From: Hydrangea macrophylla
Lineage: Eukaryota; Streptophyta; Magnoliopsida; Cornales; Hydrangeaceae
Direction: 5' to 3'
DNA length: 64,000 nucleotides
Assembly (NCBI GenBank): GCA_033977485.1
Contig: CM066992.1
Coordinates: forward strand, 99,708,140-99,772,139
Shown here: positions 44,268 to 56,819 of the stretch, in pieces
Position numbering within the stretch: the stretch's first letter is position 1
How the letters are laid out: each line of letters starts with the position of its first letter
The notes under the pieces: generated by a model
What the model saw: the letters and a program-made list of their open reading frames with translations, nothing else
Told to the model about the DNA's origin: nothing
Databases searched by the model: none
Program-made: the position numbers and the translations under genes

Positions 44268-45717
44268 ATCTCCCACTCACCCACATAGGACTTGTTAATA
44301 AAATAATCTGTAACAACCTGAAATTTCATTTAATGTTCTAATTGATATTCCCATTTTTTTTTTATGTATATCTTGCTTTTATTTTACTAACAATTCTTTA
44401 ATTAACCGTAATTTTATTAAATTCAAGAAGTACATGTGTTATGTTTTAACCACTATGATTTCATAAGGATAGAAATACTAGAGAAGAATTTCAAAATTGT
44501 ATTTCAAAACGGTGAAAATATGTATTTTCGACTCAAACTATATTTTTGTAAAATCAGAAGAATTATTTCCTACGTTAAAAATATTTTTCTGTATTTTTGG
44601 TGGTGATCACTGCGCCGCAAAAATACCAGTTTATATTCAAAACTGTCCACACCGCGTTAAACTTCCACATATTTTGAACTTGACGTAAAGCTAGTTGTGA
44701 CATTTGCTTTATATATAGTTATAGCAACCAATGATTAGATAGACTAGTTTGGGTAATGCATTTGTGTACATGTATATTATTATACCATAAGTTGTTTTGC
44801 CAAACACCTTGAGTAATCCCTAGACAACTAGCTTGTGCCATGTTTGGCAATCTAGTTCATGTGTGTGTTGAGTTATGCCTAATAACTAAGTTTCCCAAAC
44901 AACCATGTTTGACCCCTAGTAATCTAACTTACCCTTTTTCAGATTGTGTTAAGAGTATATACGTAGGTATATTTTGTGTATAACCCAGACATAGGAGCTG
45001 TGAATTATATGTATTCATTTATAATTGATAACTAAAATCAATTGTAGAGTGTAGGAGAATTTGCTTGGCCTCTAAGTTCATCAATTTCATCTTCTATATA
45101 TGCTACACTCTCACACACTCTTTTAGTTCATCCTTGAAGACTGAAAATACAGAGAGAGTTGAGAGAGATAGTAGTTTACAGGATAATTTCTTAGAGAGAG
45201 GGGGAGAGAGAGAGCTCTTGAACCCCATAGCCAAAGCTTGGAATTTGGATTCTTATTGTGCTCATCTTTCTCAACAATTTCTCTATATTCAATCAAAGTG
45301 AGTATTACTAACTTATAATGCAATTTCATGCTTAATTACAGTTTTATATTGCTTGAATTAGTATGTGTTTATATGCAATTCGTTTAAGCTTATTCATGGT
45401 GTAAAAATGGTGATTTTTCAAACTTAACCAAAATCATTTTTGATAGATAAAAATGAAAGATTACAGTCCATAGAGGTTGTATTTAAAGTATTGGAGCTTA
45501 ATTCATTTATATATGAAAGTATATTAGAATTGAAGTTTTGTCACCCCTCGGTTTTTCGTAAAATCCAAGGGCTACGATTGAACGTAGTTAAAACCGATAG
45601 CGTATTCATGATCCTTGCAGAAAAACGGAGAGAACCATATATTACAAGTCATGTTTGCATTCGGATTTGAAAATGGGTCAAAATAGGCTTTAAATTCATA
45701 ACAAGGGAGAACCTGCT

Positions 45718-45825
45718 CATGCCAATCAATTGGCATGTTTACCAATCGATTGGTATGATTACCAATCGATTGGCATGTATTCCAATCGATTGACACTTTT
45801 GCCAATCGATTGGCATTTTTCAGCA
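45718..45825 (+). repeat. CCAATCGATTGG palindrome array in LTR B
   Basis: Five copies of CCAAT(C)GATTGG-type palindromes (one as CAATCAATTGG) about 20 bp apart, separated by CATG(T/A)TT-like spacers. Located at the same point of the LTR as the TCGCGCGA array in LTR A, shortly after GAAAATGGGT. Confidence 0.92.
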
Positions 45826-45937
45826 CTGACGATTTTTAGTAAAACAGCCATTAACTTCCTCTAGAAAGCTTGAAAACACGCACCGTTTGAAGCGTTGGAA
45901 ACTAGACTCAAAGACCTTTCTTTTGATATGTAATTCA

Positions 45938-47274
45938 TGTTAGGGATATATATACTAAAAGCCATGCTTTATGTAGTTGATTTATTATTCATTTAATAAA
46001 ATCAGTTAATCTATTTTTTATGAGAATCTGTGTGGGCAATGTTTGTATTATATTGTTTATTTAATATTGTGCATGTGTGTCTTTCACTCTACATAGTAGG
46101 TGGTTTGGTGTGTAGAGTTCGGCTTGCACAGGGAAGATCAGACTATCGGATCTTGTAGAATGTAAGATTTTGGTTTACAGTCTTAGATGGATTGGACACA
46201 CCATCGGTAGGACTGCAGCATGGTGTTGTAGTAGGTTTGTTTTGACTGCGGAAAACGGTATAGTTTCAACTCACCATGCTGGTACATTTTGTGTATTAAA
46301 TGGGACCGACCTGGGGTAATTTTCTTTATACTAACTTATAAGATAATTAATACCTCATGACTATTATGAGTGCTTATGCTCTAAATCCTAAGTTAATTTG
46401 TAGACACGTACTTTTTATATTTACACTTTGATCCCTAAAAGGGTGAGATCCTTAAATGGATCAATATCTCATTGGATTGGGTGACAATATTAATTGTGTG
46501 GTGGATATTAATTAATGATGGAATCCATGTCTCAATTTTGGGATTGATGATATCCCCTTGAGAAAGCTTATAGGTTTTGATTATGTCAAACCCTGCAGGT
46601 GGATTTTGTATCCGACATATCAGATAAGTTAAGCAGAGGATCTCAAGGAATTTTAAGAAATTAATTAAATATGATTGTCAGTAATTATATTTAATTAATG
46701 GATATCTGTAATCTTAACGTGGAGAGATAATAAGCATTTAATAACAATGGAGCTCGAAATATATTTTTGAGATAAGGGTAGGAGTGCAATTATAATTCTT
46801 TAGTGGTATGAATTATAATTTATAGAAATAGGAATCTGATTCAATTCGAATTAGAGTTTCCTAATTCTATAAGGAAGCCTATTCCTTATTGACTTCTTAT
46901 GGTCCATATCGTAGCCTATATATATGCTGCTTAGGCTCTCTCCTCAGTTTGCGTTTTTCCATCAAGAGTATTATAACTCGGAATAGAAAAGAGAGCGTAA
47001 AAAGAGAGAGCAGAAACATAAAGGATTTCGAAAGAGCCCGCACTCAGTTCGATATTCTGGCAGCGGAGGAATACGGTAGAAGATCGTGAGCTGTTATCGA
47101 GCCCGTGTTCTCGATTCGTCTACTACAGCAATCCGTTTTTGCAGTTCAAGGTAACCCTAGTTCCGCCCTTGAAGGGTTATTATAGATTTCACAAAATTTT
47201 TTGCAGTACCAACTTATACATAAAAAGTATATACATAAAAAGTCAACGGATTCTGGGAGCGCAGTTTCCTAACA
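45938..47274 (+). mobile_element. Nested solo LTR, 1337 bp, TSD ATTCA
   Basis: Ends TGTTAGG and CCTAACA, with perfect 5-bp TSD ATTCA at 45933-45937 and 47275-47279. TATATATATGC near 46917 and CTCTCTCCTCAG look like an LTR promoter and start. No coding or PBS/PPT pair inside, so a solo LTR, copia-like from its ends. Confidence 0.88.
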
Positions 47275-47559
47275 ATTCATGCATAAAAAGTATATCTATT
47301 TTTTAGGGCATTGCTTCAAAGTAGACCAACTTGTGTTCTAGTAGCGATAAAAGCATATTAAAGTATTCTTTGATGAATTCACTGGTTGTTTCATATAAGA
47401 TTTGATTTCTTCTCATATATCCATGGTTATCATTCCCAGTACTTTATATTTATGTATTAAGTCACATATCATTCATGTGGAGTCAGTTGTACATGCATGG
47501 TATGTGAGTGGTCTGTGAAAAATAGTATGTGGTTAAGATTGTGTTGTAGACAGTCCCTG

Positions 47560-47885
47560 GTAATTGTGTTCCAAAGTGTGAGGTTTGAGATTGCGGCAAG
47601 AATATCTTTGAAGTGCGACGGTGACAAAACTGGACACTCCCTGGCACCCATGGTAGTGCTAAAGTGTGTGACGCCGAACTTGGACATTCCCTGGCACCCA
47701 TGGTAGTGCTAAAGTGTGGCCTACGGACACTCCCTGGTACCCGAGTCTGGATACTGCGTGAGATTTCTCCGGTATTTGCGAGGTGGATTAGGTACTAAAG
47801 TGTGAGGCGTTGGACACTTCCTGGTACCCCGTACTAAAGTGTGAGGCAAACTGGACACTCCATGGTATCCCGTTACTAAAGTGTG
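47560..47885 (+). repeat. GGACACTCCCTGGCACCC array in LTR B
   Basis: (T/C)GGACAC(T)TCC(C/A)TGGTA/CCCC followed by ACTAAAGTGTG recurs about six times. It occupies the slot that holds the ATCGATCGGATA array in LTR A, but the unit is unrelated. The small frames on both strands here are repeat artefacts. Confidence 0.85.
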
Positions 47886-49899
47886 GTCATCTTAGTGTTT
47901 CAAAGATACTGGTGCGAGAGAATGGGTTATGTGTTTGTCGAGAGAAAAAAGTCGGTAAGATGAGTTGGTGCATTATTTTCATACACGGTCACATGTAACA
48001 TGAAAGAAAGTTTTACTAATGTTATTTTTATTAGTTCATCATGCGAACTCGCTTCTATGATATTAATCTGATGAATAATAGAAAATGGAAAATAGTAAAT
48101 GAGTATGTTTTACTTCAAGCATATGTTTTTAATGCTCACCAGCTTCTCGAAGCTGACGACGTTGATGCGTCCTGGACATTTGTGTCTAGGCTTTTCAGAT
48201 TATAATCAGGAGGGACCTTATGACTATGCTAATTGAGAAAGGCTGCTTATGAAGAGAAACTGTTTATCATTATCTTACGTTTTAAGTTATGAACTGGAAT
48301 TGTAATAAGGATGACTGTAATAGATGATAGTTATTGTTTTGTTTCAAGGCGGTCTCTGCCTTTAGGTGATCTCGTGCTGTAATATTTATTAAGTTAGGAA
48401 AGATTTGTAAGCCTTGATTGCTCTACTCTGATTTATGGTTTTATGTTGTTCGACGTTTGGGACGAAATTGATTCTTCAAACTGTCGCGACCTACGGGTCT
48501 ATAAAGGAAATTAAACGCTTTCCATATTTATGCTACGTCAGGGCGTGACACAATCTCTCAGAACATAATTTCTCATCTCTTCATACAGGGAAATACAATG
48601 TGCGACCTTACAAAAAAAAAGTACAGCGACAAGAGTGTAATGCCAAATCATCACCATAACCAGCAAGACACATCACTCGGAAGCTTCTCGTGTATGCCTT
48701 AGATGGTTCAACCACACCAGGCACAACATTCTCAATCCCTCGATGAAAAGAAGTGTTGCACCACCTCAATGTAATGTACTCATGACATATCAGTAACAAA
48801 ATACGATCGCAAGCCTGCTAATGAGTCACAAAAACATGGTGTGTTATTGAATGGTCTTCCCTGAGCCCACATGTCAATCCGACTAACTTCACCGCTTGCC
48901 TAGACACACCCTATAGAACAGAATTATTTCTTCGTCCTAGGATAGCATGCTAAAGTAGCTGTCATCAAGCGTCCTCTTCATGACATAGTCTTAGGTGGTG
49001 AATGCAACCAATTTGTAGGATAACCAATGTCTTGGATATGCTACATGGCTCACATAGCAATGGAAAGGAAACCATTCACTGCTCCACAGTCGATCGCAAA
49101 AGTACATACAATATGAAATGTATGCTATGACGTTTTTCCATAAAAATGGGCATGTCACTCTGTGTTTGAAAAAACAAGTAACGCCTTACGAATCTTAGTC
49201 TAGACGTTACACAAAACGTCTAACCTGAGTTTTCCAGCACAGTTGCCCCTCCAAGCACCCGTCTGAAAACTCACATTCGGCTATTAACAGGCTACATAGA
49301 GTCGTGGGATCTCTCTATGTCCGACCAAATATAAAGGTCTCATCTTAGCTCCATCTAAGGCGACATATAGAAATAATAAGGGTCTATATCTAGCTCGCTG
49401 TTCTTACACTGCGTAGATATAAGTGTTCAAGAGCTATGGACACACATGTCCTAGCTAGCTATCTAAGAGTCATGAACATAAATGTCTTATCTTGCTCGCT
49501 ATCTAAGCGCTATGGACACACATGTCCTAGTTCGCTATCTCGGTGCCAAGGTGAATCACCTATGTGAGCAGGTCGATTCAAGGCCGGTAACATATTAGAA
49601 ATGTGCACTTATTCCATTTATATAACAAATATATATGTATGGAAACCAACTAGGTTATTATTAACTAATAATAAAAAAAACTTGAATAATTATGTCAATA
49701 ACACAATAAAATGTTTAAGCACATAAAATCCCCTAAATGGAGACGTGCCTCAAGACAACTTCACTTTGTGCAAACTACATCTCAAATGTGATAAAAATGA
49801 ATGTCCACATGCTCGAATGGTTTTTGAGATCTTTTGTATATGCTCAGGCTTATGTGCTATCACCGTAGATAAGCACAACCTCGTCGCTATGAGGTGAAG

Positions 49900-51180
49900 G
49901 GCCTAGCCACTGCAAAAACTCTTCAACCAAAATAACTCCTTGAATAGCTATAGAGCACACCACATATTATGCTTCCATCGTGGACAGCATAAGGCAAGGT
50001 CCACAGTCATGCGAACATATCGCAAGATACTCTCTACTACTCTTTAGTGATAGGACTAGGGTTACTACGGAAATGATTAATTAAACCAACCGCATAGCAG
50101 ACATCTGACCGAGCACACAACATAGCATACTTCAAATTCCCTATCGCGGACGCATATGGCAAACTAGACATTTGTCTATTCTTCTCATTATTCTTAAGAC
50201 ATTGATCCAAGGTCAGGGTGAGTCTCTTTTATGATGTCAATGGTTAATCAAGCTTTTCATGTGAAAATGTTTAAGAACCTACATCTTGTAAATCCCTCGA
50301 GACTAATAAAGGAGCTTCTGAGAATAATATCTCATAATCTATACTCCCAACACATAGTTGCCATCACCCATGTCCTTAATCTCAAACTAAGAGGACAACC
50401 ACTCTTAAGTGGCGACAATGGAGCTCATCTCATTCCCAGCTAGAAGGACATCATCAACATATAAAGAATTAGAACACTTTCCTTGAACCATTTAATGTAC
50501 ACACATTGTACCACTACATAGACGATCGCTAGCTTGAGATAATAAATGGAACATTTGAGACGACATACTTTTTGCGCTCATTTCCTTTGGTCACAACACT
50601 AATGGGCTGATCCATATTTATCTCGTCGCCTTTTTCTCCATTGAGAAAAGAACAGTTTAAACATCCAACTAAAAAAGTTCCAAAGCTAAATATGTGATAA
50701 TTGGTAGGATAAGGCGAATGGAGGTAGATCTCCCCCTTTGGGAGAATATGTTTCCATGGTCTCTACCCTCTCTGGGTACAACTATCGCCACAAGGCACGC
50801 CTAATACTTGTCAATTAAACCATCTGCCCTGCGTTAGATTTTGTAAACACACTTAAGTCTCCAATAATCTTACGCACATGCAGAATGTCAACTAACTCCT
50901 AGACCTTATTCGTGTCCATAGAGCTCATCTCATCTGGCATAGCAACGATCCACTCAGCTTCAACAGACAAAGAAAAATGCTTCAACAAAAAAACCAGGCT
51001 CATCCTTATCCATTTGTGCACACATATGAAAATGTCTCCCTTAATTTAAAAACGGTGACAAGGAACTTTTTCCTCATCACATATGGTATACTACCTGAGA
51101 ATCTTAAGTGCCTAGTAGTGCACTCCCACTATCTGGTACACTCCCACTAGCGTCTAGCGGTGTACTCCCACTCGGCTAGA
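49900..51180 (-). pseudogene. Copia copy 3 RT and RNase H remnant
   Basis: Reading across frames on the minus strand, YVDDVLLAG is at about 50430-50463 and a degraded CTRPDIAYAVG-like stretch (CARSDVCYAVG) at about 50060-50125. Upstream, EWIVAMPDEMSS near 50930 marks the RT start. Many stops and shifts. Confidence 0.7.
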
Positions 51181-51188
51181 GACTAATA

Positions 51189-51983
51189 TCATTTTACAAC
51201 GATTACTAGATGTGGAATCTCAATCTCCCCACCCTCGCTTAAAGATGTTATTGTCTTCAACATCCTCCAAATCATAGAGGTCAAGTTATCTCTTAGTATT
51301 ACAAATCTGGGGAAGTCATTCTCAATATCATGTGGCACCATTTCTGTCATTCCTATACTTGTTTCTTCATTATATGTAACATAGCATGTCGAGCTATTAG
51401 AATACCTTATAAAGGTATGCTTTTTGGCCCTCGAGTGTAGTTTCTCACACTTATGCGAGGTATAGTGAACATAACCTCCTAAGCTCCACGGGCGTAAAAT
51501 GCTCCAAAATAAGCTTTTCTCCTTTCTATAGCTAATACAGGGGTAGAAAGAACTGACTAAGAAGAGGCACTCTAGTATGTAGGCAGCAAACAAGAGAACA
51601 TCCCCCCAAAACAACATTGGGAGGTTGACTTGCGCCATCATAGTCCTAGCCATATCTAGGAATGTCCTATTCCTTCTTTCTGCAACACCATATTGTTGTA
51701 GAGTTTCCGAAATAGGAAGTCTACGTTTTCCCTTTTTCCTCACACAATTATCTGAACTGATTAGATAAGTACTCATGATCCTCATATTGCGCGAAAGCAT
51801 CTAAAAAATGAGAAAATAAGAGGCGCCATGACATGCCTTTACAACCATAGGTCCATAGATATCTGAGTGAACTAGTTCTAATGCTTGAGTAGCTCTAATA
51901 GCCTCTCTAAAAGGCTTTCGGCATCCTTTGCCAACTAAACAAAACTCACACATAGGTAGGTCAACCTTAGCGAGTGGTCCCAA
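51189..51983 (-). pseudogene. Copia copy 3 integrase remnant
   Basis: Frame 51801-51983 has CEFCLVGKGCRKPF and ELVHSDIYGPM (first catalytic Asp); frame 51189-51800 has QQYGVAERRNRTFLDMARTMM (split as QQYGVAERRNRT and FLDMARTMM), with the catalytic Glu. The middle Asp region is lost between the two frames. Confidence 0.88.
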
Positions 51984-52098
51984 AAGGGCTTCTTGAGCTA
52001 ATCAAGTCATCTTATCACATCCTATGCGTTCAAGTCCAGCATGTCATGTCTCAGAATAAATGAATAACAAAGGAAACTAGAATTAATTAAAATAACTC

Positions 52099-52760
52099 TT
52101 AAGTAGTTATCCCTAGATAACCATGTCCTAGTAACACTGCTATCCAATAATATCCATCATATTCCCACCGAATTAAAAAACGCCTTCGACTGCGTTCTTC
52201 CACCTTGTTAGCCTCGGGAGCAAATTTGCTAGCCCCACCCTGCCTCTTGGCGAGAGTACTCTTACCATTACGTTTAGGCTCACTGACCTTATGCTTACTT
52301 CCACTTATGGAAGTTATGGTCAAGAGTGTAGCTATACAGTTCATCTTGCCTACTAGCGCTCTATATTTAGCTCAATATGTCGGGAAATGTCAAAAAACAA
52401 AATTTTAACAAATCCTTTGTGGATCATGGTTTGTTTTCTATGGACCTGCAAATCAGGCAAAGAACTAATCATAGCTTGAAACTATAGTTCGCCTGTAAAG
52501 ATATTCCCAGTAATCTGATATCATGAATCATACCTGTCATCGACCTTAGATGTCCAGTCATCATGTACTTGGAACGTTCCCTTTACTTTCCCAAGCTTCA
52601 CAACAAGATACTCAATCTAGTAGTGAATATGCCACCGAAAATAAATTCGAGCTGATCTCACAATTCTTTGACTATTGGGTAGTACATATACTTCCTAACA
52701 AGATCATGGTGCATGCTGCTTATCACAAAGCACGTGCTATGATCCTTCTCGAGCCAAGTG
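52099..52760 (-). pseudogene. Copia copy 3 gag remnant
   Basis: Minus-strand HVRTMTGHLRSMTG at about 52520-52560 resembles the copia gag core, and basic sequence in 52099-52344 fits a gag C-terminus. Frames are broken. Confidence 0.5.
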
Positions 52761-52830
52761 TCATAGGCTTTCAAGGTTATAATGAAATTGGGCCGGAGGC
52801 CCATTATTCGGTTCATTGGGTTGGATTATA

Positions 52831-54571
52831 AAATAAGTTTAAAGTCCATAAGCTCTTACTTATTCTGTAGGTGTGTTACTTTGTAGTGCCATATTACAAA
52901 AATTAATCCCTTTAAAATTTGTTATCTTTGTAAAGATTAATAGGGTGTGGTCTGAAAAACATTTGAGAACATGCGCAAGGGATTGACATTACTATTGCAC
53001 ATTTCATAAAGTTTGTTTTAAAATCCAATTATAAATTAATTTTTCCCTTTTTACAATTTAAGACAAAAAAATTTGCTATTGCTCATTAATCAAATCTTAA
53101 TTTTGTAAATCAAGAAAAACCTTTTATGATTGATTTTTCTAAACAAACATCAATTAGATGGTACAAATACCTATCTAAGATCATTCACAAGATATGAAGT
53201 GTGCCATACACCAAAAGTGCGCATGTACCCCCATGTGGGTCCGAATTGACAACTTAGAGCTCATGTTATGGTAATTCAAGTGTATGATGTATGAACAAAG
53301 AAAACAATCCCTTTACAAGTAGGCTTTTCTAATACAAGAAATAAAACACTCGTCCTCACTTTACATTTATCGCTCCCCCCAAAAAAATAGGGATGCTTTA
53401 TTCATAAACATGTAGAAGAACAACTTTAAACATACATCATGAGCACACAAGCTCTAGAAATTGTCAATAAAATTGTCCATTCATTTGATCCAGATTAATG
53501 CATTAATCATATACACCAAGCACTCATGCGGTCTATTAAAATGAATATAATGGACTAATCCATCACTCTATTTAAGGAGGAGGATTAGAGGTCTCGGGTC
53601 ATCTAATCACAAACAATAGCAATTAAACGTGACTAATAATGCAATGAGCCTCTAAAATAATAAAATGTGCAACAAAATGATTATCGCACATCCCAGATAG
53701 CTCCCATGAGCTAAGTAAAATTAATGAAAAAACCTGGATTTTTCACTAATTTTAATACAATTTTTTGTCTTAAAATATATTTTAAAACCAATTCATTAAG
53801 GGCTTTTAAATTATCAAATAAATTAAAACCTCATGAAAATTTTAATTAAGTAAAAGACTGATTTTTCATTATAAATAAAATTTTTCAAAAATTATTGATA
53901 CCCAAAAATATTTTGAATCAATTTAACAAAATAAATTGATTTAGTTAAACAAATTGACTATGAGCAACTAAATTCCCATAAATACAAAAAATTTCAAGGA
54001 GTTTGTTCTCCAAGGATTTTCAATGGTCTAATATGGCATTCTAAACACCCCATATTAATTTTAAAAATTAATAGTCTATTTTGGTTATTTTAAGCAATAA
54101 AAAAATGCCCATAAGCATAAATTTTATGCTCTAAAATGCCAAAACAAAAAAAAAATGAGATAATTCATAAAAAAAAAATTTCTCAAACCTCCAAACAGTG
54201 TACAAAAACATCATTTATTAAATTCAAGAATTAACAATTTTATTTGTTATATTTTAAGCACAATATTGCATACTCAACACAATATATGCTCTAAAATATA
54301 TATCCCAAAGAGCGAGAAAATTCACAAAAAAAATTTCCTCAAGCTATCATCAATGTGCTAAACACATTGTGTTAATTCCTTGAACTTATGATCAATAAAA
54401 ACAGTGTACCTTATGTCCCTTATTAATTACAAAAAATAATAATGTATTTTGGCTATTTTAAGCAATCAAATAAATGCCATAAATCATAAATTATATGCTC
54501 TAAAATACCATAAATACATGATAATGTTCCCAAAAATTATCTTAAAGTCCCATCTAATATACTAATCATTA
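52831..54571. other. AT-rich spacer between copia copies, no gene seen
   Basis: Very AT-rich with repeated TATGCTCTAAAAT(A/G) and AAATTTATGCTC motifs at about 54125, 54286 and 54490, suggesting local duplication. No PBS, LTR match or coding region was found. Confidence 0.5.
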
Positions 54572-54759
54572 TGTTACAATAAAGAGAGAATAAGAGAAGG
54601 AAGAAAAGTAATACCAAAATCAAGCCAACTTTTCTCATTGATATGCTCCCTATTTATAGGGTAAGATAGGGATGTGTGAATAAATATCACTTTACAATTA
54701 GATCCCTAATCTAATACAAAATGTGGACAACCACACATAAATATGTAATATTTACAACA
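54572..54759 (-). repeat. Copia copy 2, 3' LTR
   Basis: Minus strand TGTTGTAAATATTAC...CTTTATTGTAACA, about 188 bp, with CCTATAAATAGGGAGC as a strong TATA box. Short for a copia LTR. The inner end is fixed by the adjacent PPT; the outer end by the TGTTAC/GTAACA symmetry. Confidence 0.75.
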
Positions 54760-55022
54760 CTCCCCCTTGGATGTCCACCATTAAATGATTGTTGCCTCAT
54801 TAAAACCTTGCTAAGGAAAACCCAGTGGGAAAAAACCGAAGCTAAGGAAAAAGAGTACAACGTTCTTCAGGAACTTGGTGGATGCGCATAATGCTACCTC
54901 ATTAAAACCTTGATAAGAGAAAACCCTATGGGAAAAAACTCTAATCGAAGGAAAAAGAGTACATCGCGCCTAAAATTCAAATATTGCATACTTCAGGATG
55001 CTTCTTTTATGATCACTCCCCC

Positions 55023-56195
55023 TCATTTAGAGAAAACTTTAGTTGGTCTGATGATTGAGACGACGCATGCCAATTCCATACACCAATTTCTGAAAAGTTG
55101 ACTTGGGTAATGCCTTAGTAAGGAGATCAGCAAGGTTATCACTTGATCGAATCTGCTTGACTTCAATTTCATGATTCTCTTGAAGTTCATGTGTAAAGAA
55201 AAATTTGGGTGAAATATGCTTGATCCGATCTCCCTTGATGAAACCTCCTTGAATTTGAGCAATACATGCAGCATTGTCTTCATAGATTGTAGTAGGCTCA
55301 TCAACGGCTGGAGTTAATTGACAACTACTCTGTATATGTTGGACTAATGATCTTAGTCAGACACACTCTCGGCTTGCTTCATGGAGTGCTAGAATTTCAG
55401 AATGGTTGGAGGATGTAGCTACTAAAGCTTGTTTAGTAGAGCGCGAAGAAATAGCCGCATTATTGTTCAGAAATATATAACCTGTTTGTGAGCGACCCTT
55501 ATGAGGGTCGGACAGATAACCTGAATCTGCATAACCAACTAAGTGGGAATGATTAGATAAATCAGTGAATAAAACAAAACCATATCAATGGTGCCACGAA
55601 GGTATCTAAAAATGTGTTTTATTCCAGTCCAATGCCTATAGGTGGGTGCAGAACTAAATCTTGAAAGCAGATTCACAGAAAATGAAATGTCTGGTCTTGT
55701 ACTTTGAGCCAAGTACAATAGTGCACCAATAGCACTCATGTATGGTACTTCAGGACCAAGGATTTCTTCATTTTCTTCTTTTGGTCGGAATGGATCTTTC
55801 TTGACATCTAGGGACCTAACGACCACGGGTGTACTTAGTGGATGAGATTTGTCCATATTAAAGCGCTTCAACATCTTTTCAGTATAGCTTGATTGATGAA
55901 CTAATATTCCACTAGTACTTCTCTCGAGCTGCAGGTCGAGACAAAATTTTGTTTCCCCAAGGTCCTTCATTTCAAACTCTTTCTTTAAATAGCTAGCAAT
56001 TTTCTCAAGCTCTTCTGGAGACCCAATTAGATTTATATCATCCACATAAACTACAACTATGGCAAATCCATTTGCAAATTTCTTTATGAAGACACATGGA
56101 CAAATGGGATTATTTTCATACCCTTCCTTAGACAAATATTCACTAAGACGGTTGTACCACATTCTTCCAGATTGTTTCAAAACCGTACAGTGCAC
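55023..56195 (-). pseudogene. Copia copy 2 RT C-terminal half and RNase H
   Basis: Frame 55539-56195 has VVYVDDINLIG (catalytic DD), EFEMKDLGETKF and TRPDISFSVNLLSRF. Frame 55023-55304 and its neighbours carry a shifted RNase H end (a DNLADLLTKALP reading is present across frames). RT loses frame near 56195-56420. Confidence 0.9.
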
Positions 56196-56420
56196 GTCTT
56201 AGTTTGATCGAGTACGTACTTCTTGGTTTTGCTTCAGGCAAAGTCAATCCTTCAGGGATCTTCATGTAAATAGCTGTGTCTAAGTCCCTATATAGGTATA
56301 CAGTTACTAAACCATGAGTCTCATGTCTAATTTTTCAGAAACTGCGAGACTTATTAAATATCTGAATGTGATTGCATCCATAACTGGGGAGTATGTTTAT
56401 TCATAATCAATCTCAGGTTT

Positions 56421-56819
56421 CTACAGGAAACCTTGTGCTACAAGACGTGCCTTATATCTTGCAATATCATTTTTCTCATTTCTTTTTCTCACAAATACCC
56501 ATTTAAAACCTACCGGGTTTACATTCTTTGGTGTTTGTGCTATAGGTCCAAATACACCAGGTTTTTCAAGAGATTTCAATTCTGCTTGAATTGCTTCTTT
56601 CCATTTTGGCCAATCATTTCTTTGTTGACATTCATTTATACTACGTGGTTCAGTATCATCATTTTCATCATTGCCCTTGGATATTTCAGTAGCTATTGCA
56701 TAAGCAAATGTGTCATTGATGACTAATTTCTTTCGCTCCCACATTTCTCCTGAAAGTATATGGAATATTGAGATCTCACTATTATCAGGTACCTGAGTCA
56801 TAGTCTTTTAAAGGACTAG
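56421..56819 (-). pseudogene. Copia copy 2 RT N-terminal part
   Basis: WPKWKEAIQAELKSLE and GFKWVFVRKRN...ARYKARLVAQGF are the start of copia RT. Continues, across LTR C, with 59097-59380. Confidence 0.9.

Larger units (their letters stand above)
44309..48550 (+). mobile_element. Solo LTR B (Ty3/gypsy-like), hosting a nested solo LTR
   Basis: Starts TGTAACAACCTG and ends CAGGGCGTGACA. Flanks TAATC (44304-44308) and CAATC (48551-48555) match at 4 of 5. The last ~70 bp are closely related to LTR A (GACCTACGGGTCTATAAAGG). Without the nested 1342 bp it is about 2.9 kb. Also shares with LTR A the motif CTCACCAGCTT...AAGCTGACG(A/G)CGTTGATGCGTC (around 33216 and 48136). Confidence 0.82.
43830..52830 (-). 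mobile_element. Ty1/copia remnant copy 3, split by solo LTR B
   Basis: Minus-strand 3' LTR at about 43830-44267, a PPT-like GAGTGGGAGAT at about 44268, then the internal region, interrupted at 44309-48550 by LTR B and resuming at 48551 through RNase H, RT, integrase and gag remnants to about 52830. Flanks AATC at both sides of the insertion show where it was cut. Heavily decayed, with no intact frame; the 5' LTR was not found. Confidence 0.75.

Noticed and set aside
46889..47089. 66-aa basic protein
   Set aside because: Lies in the promoter/R region of the nested solo LTR; no homology.
47469..47998. Several overlapping small proteins on both strands
   Set aside because: They follow the GGACACTCCCTGG repeat array in LTR B.
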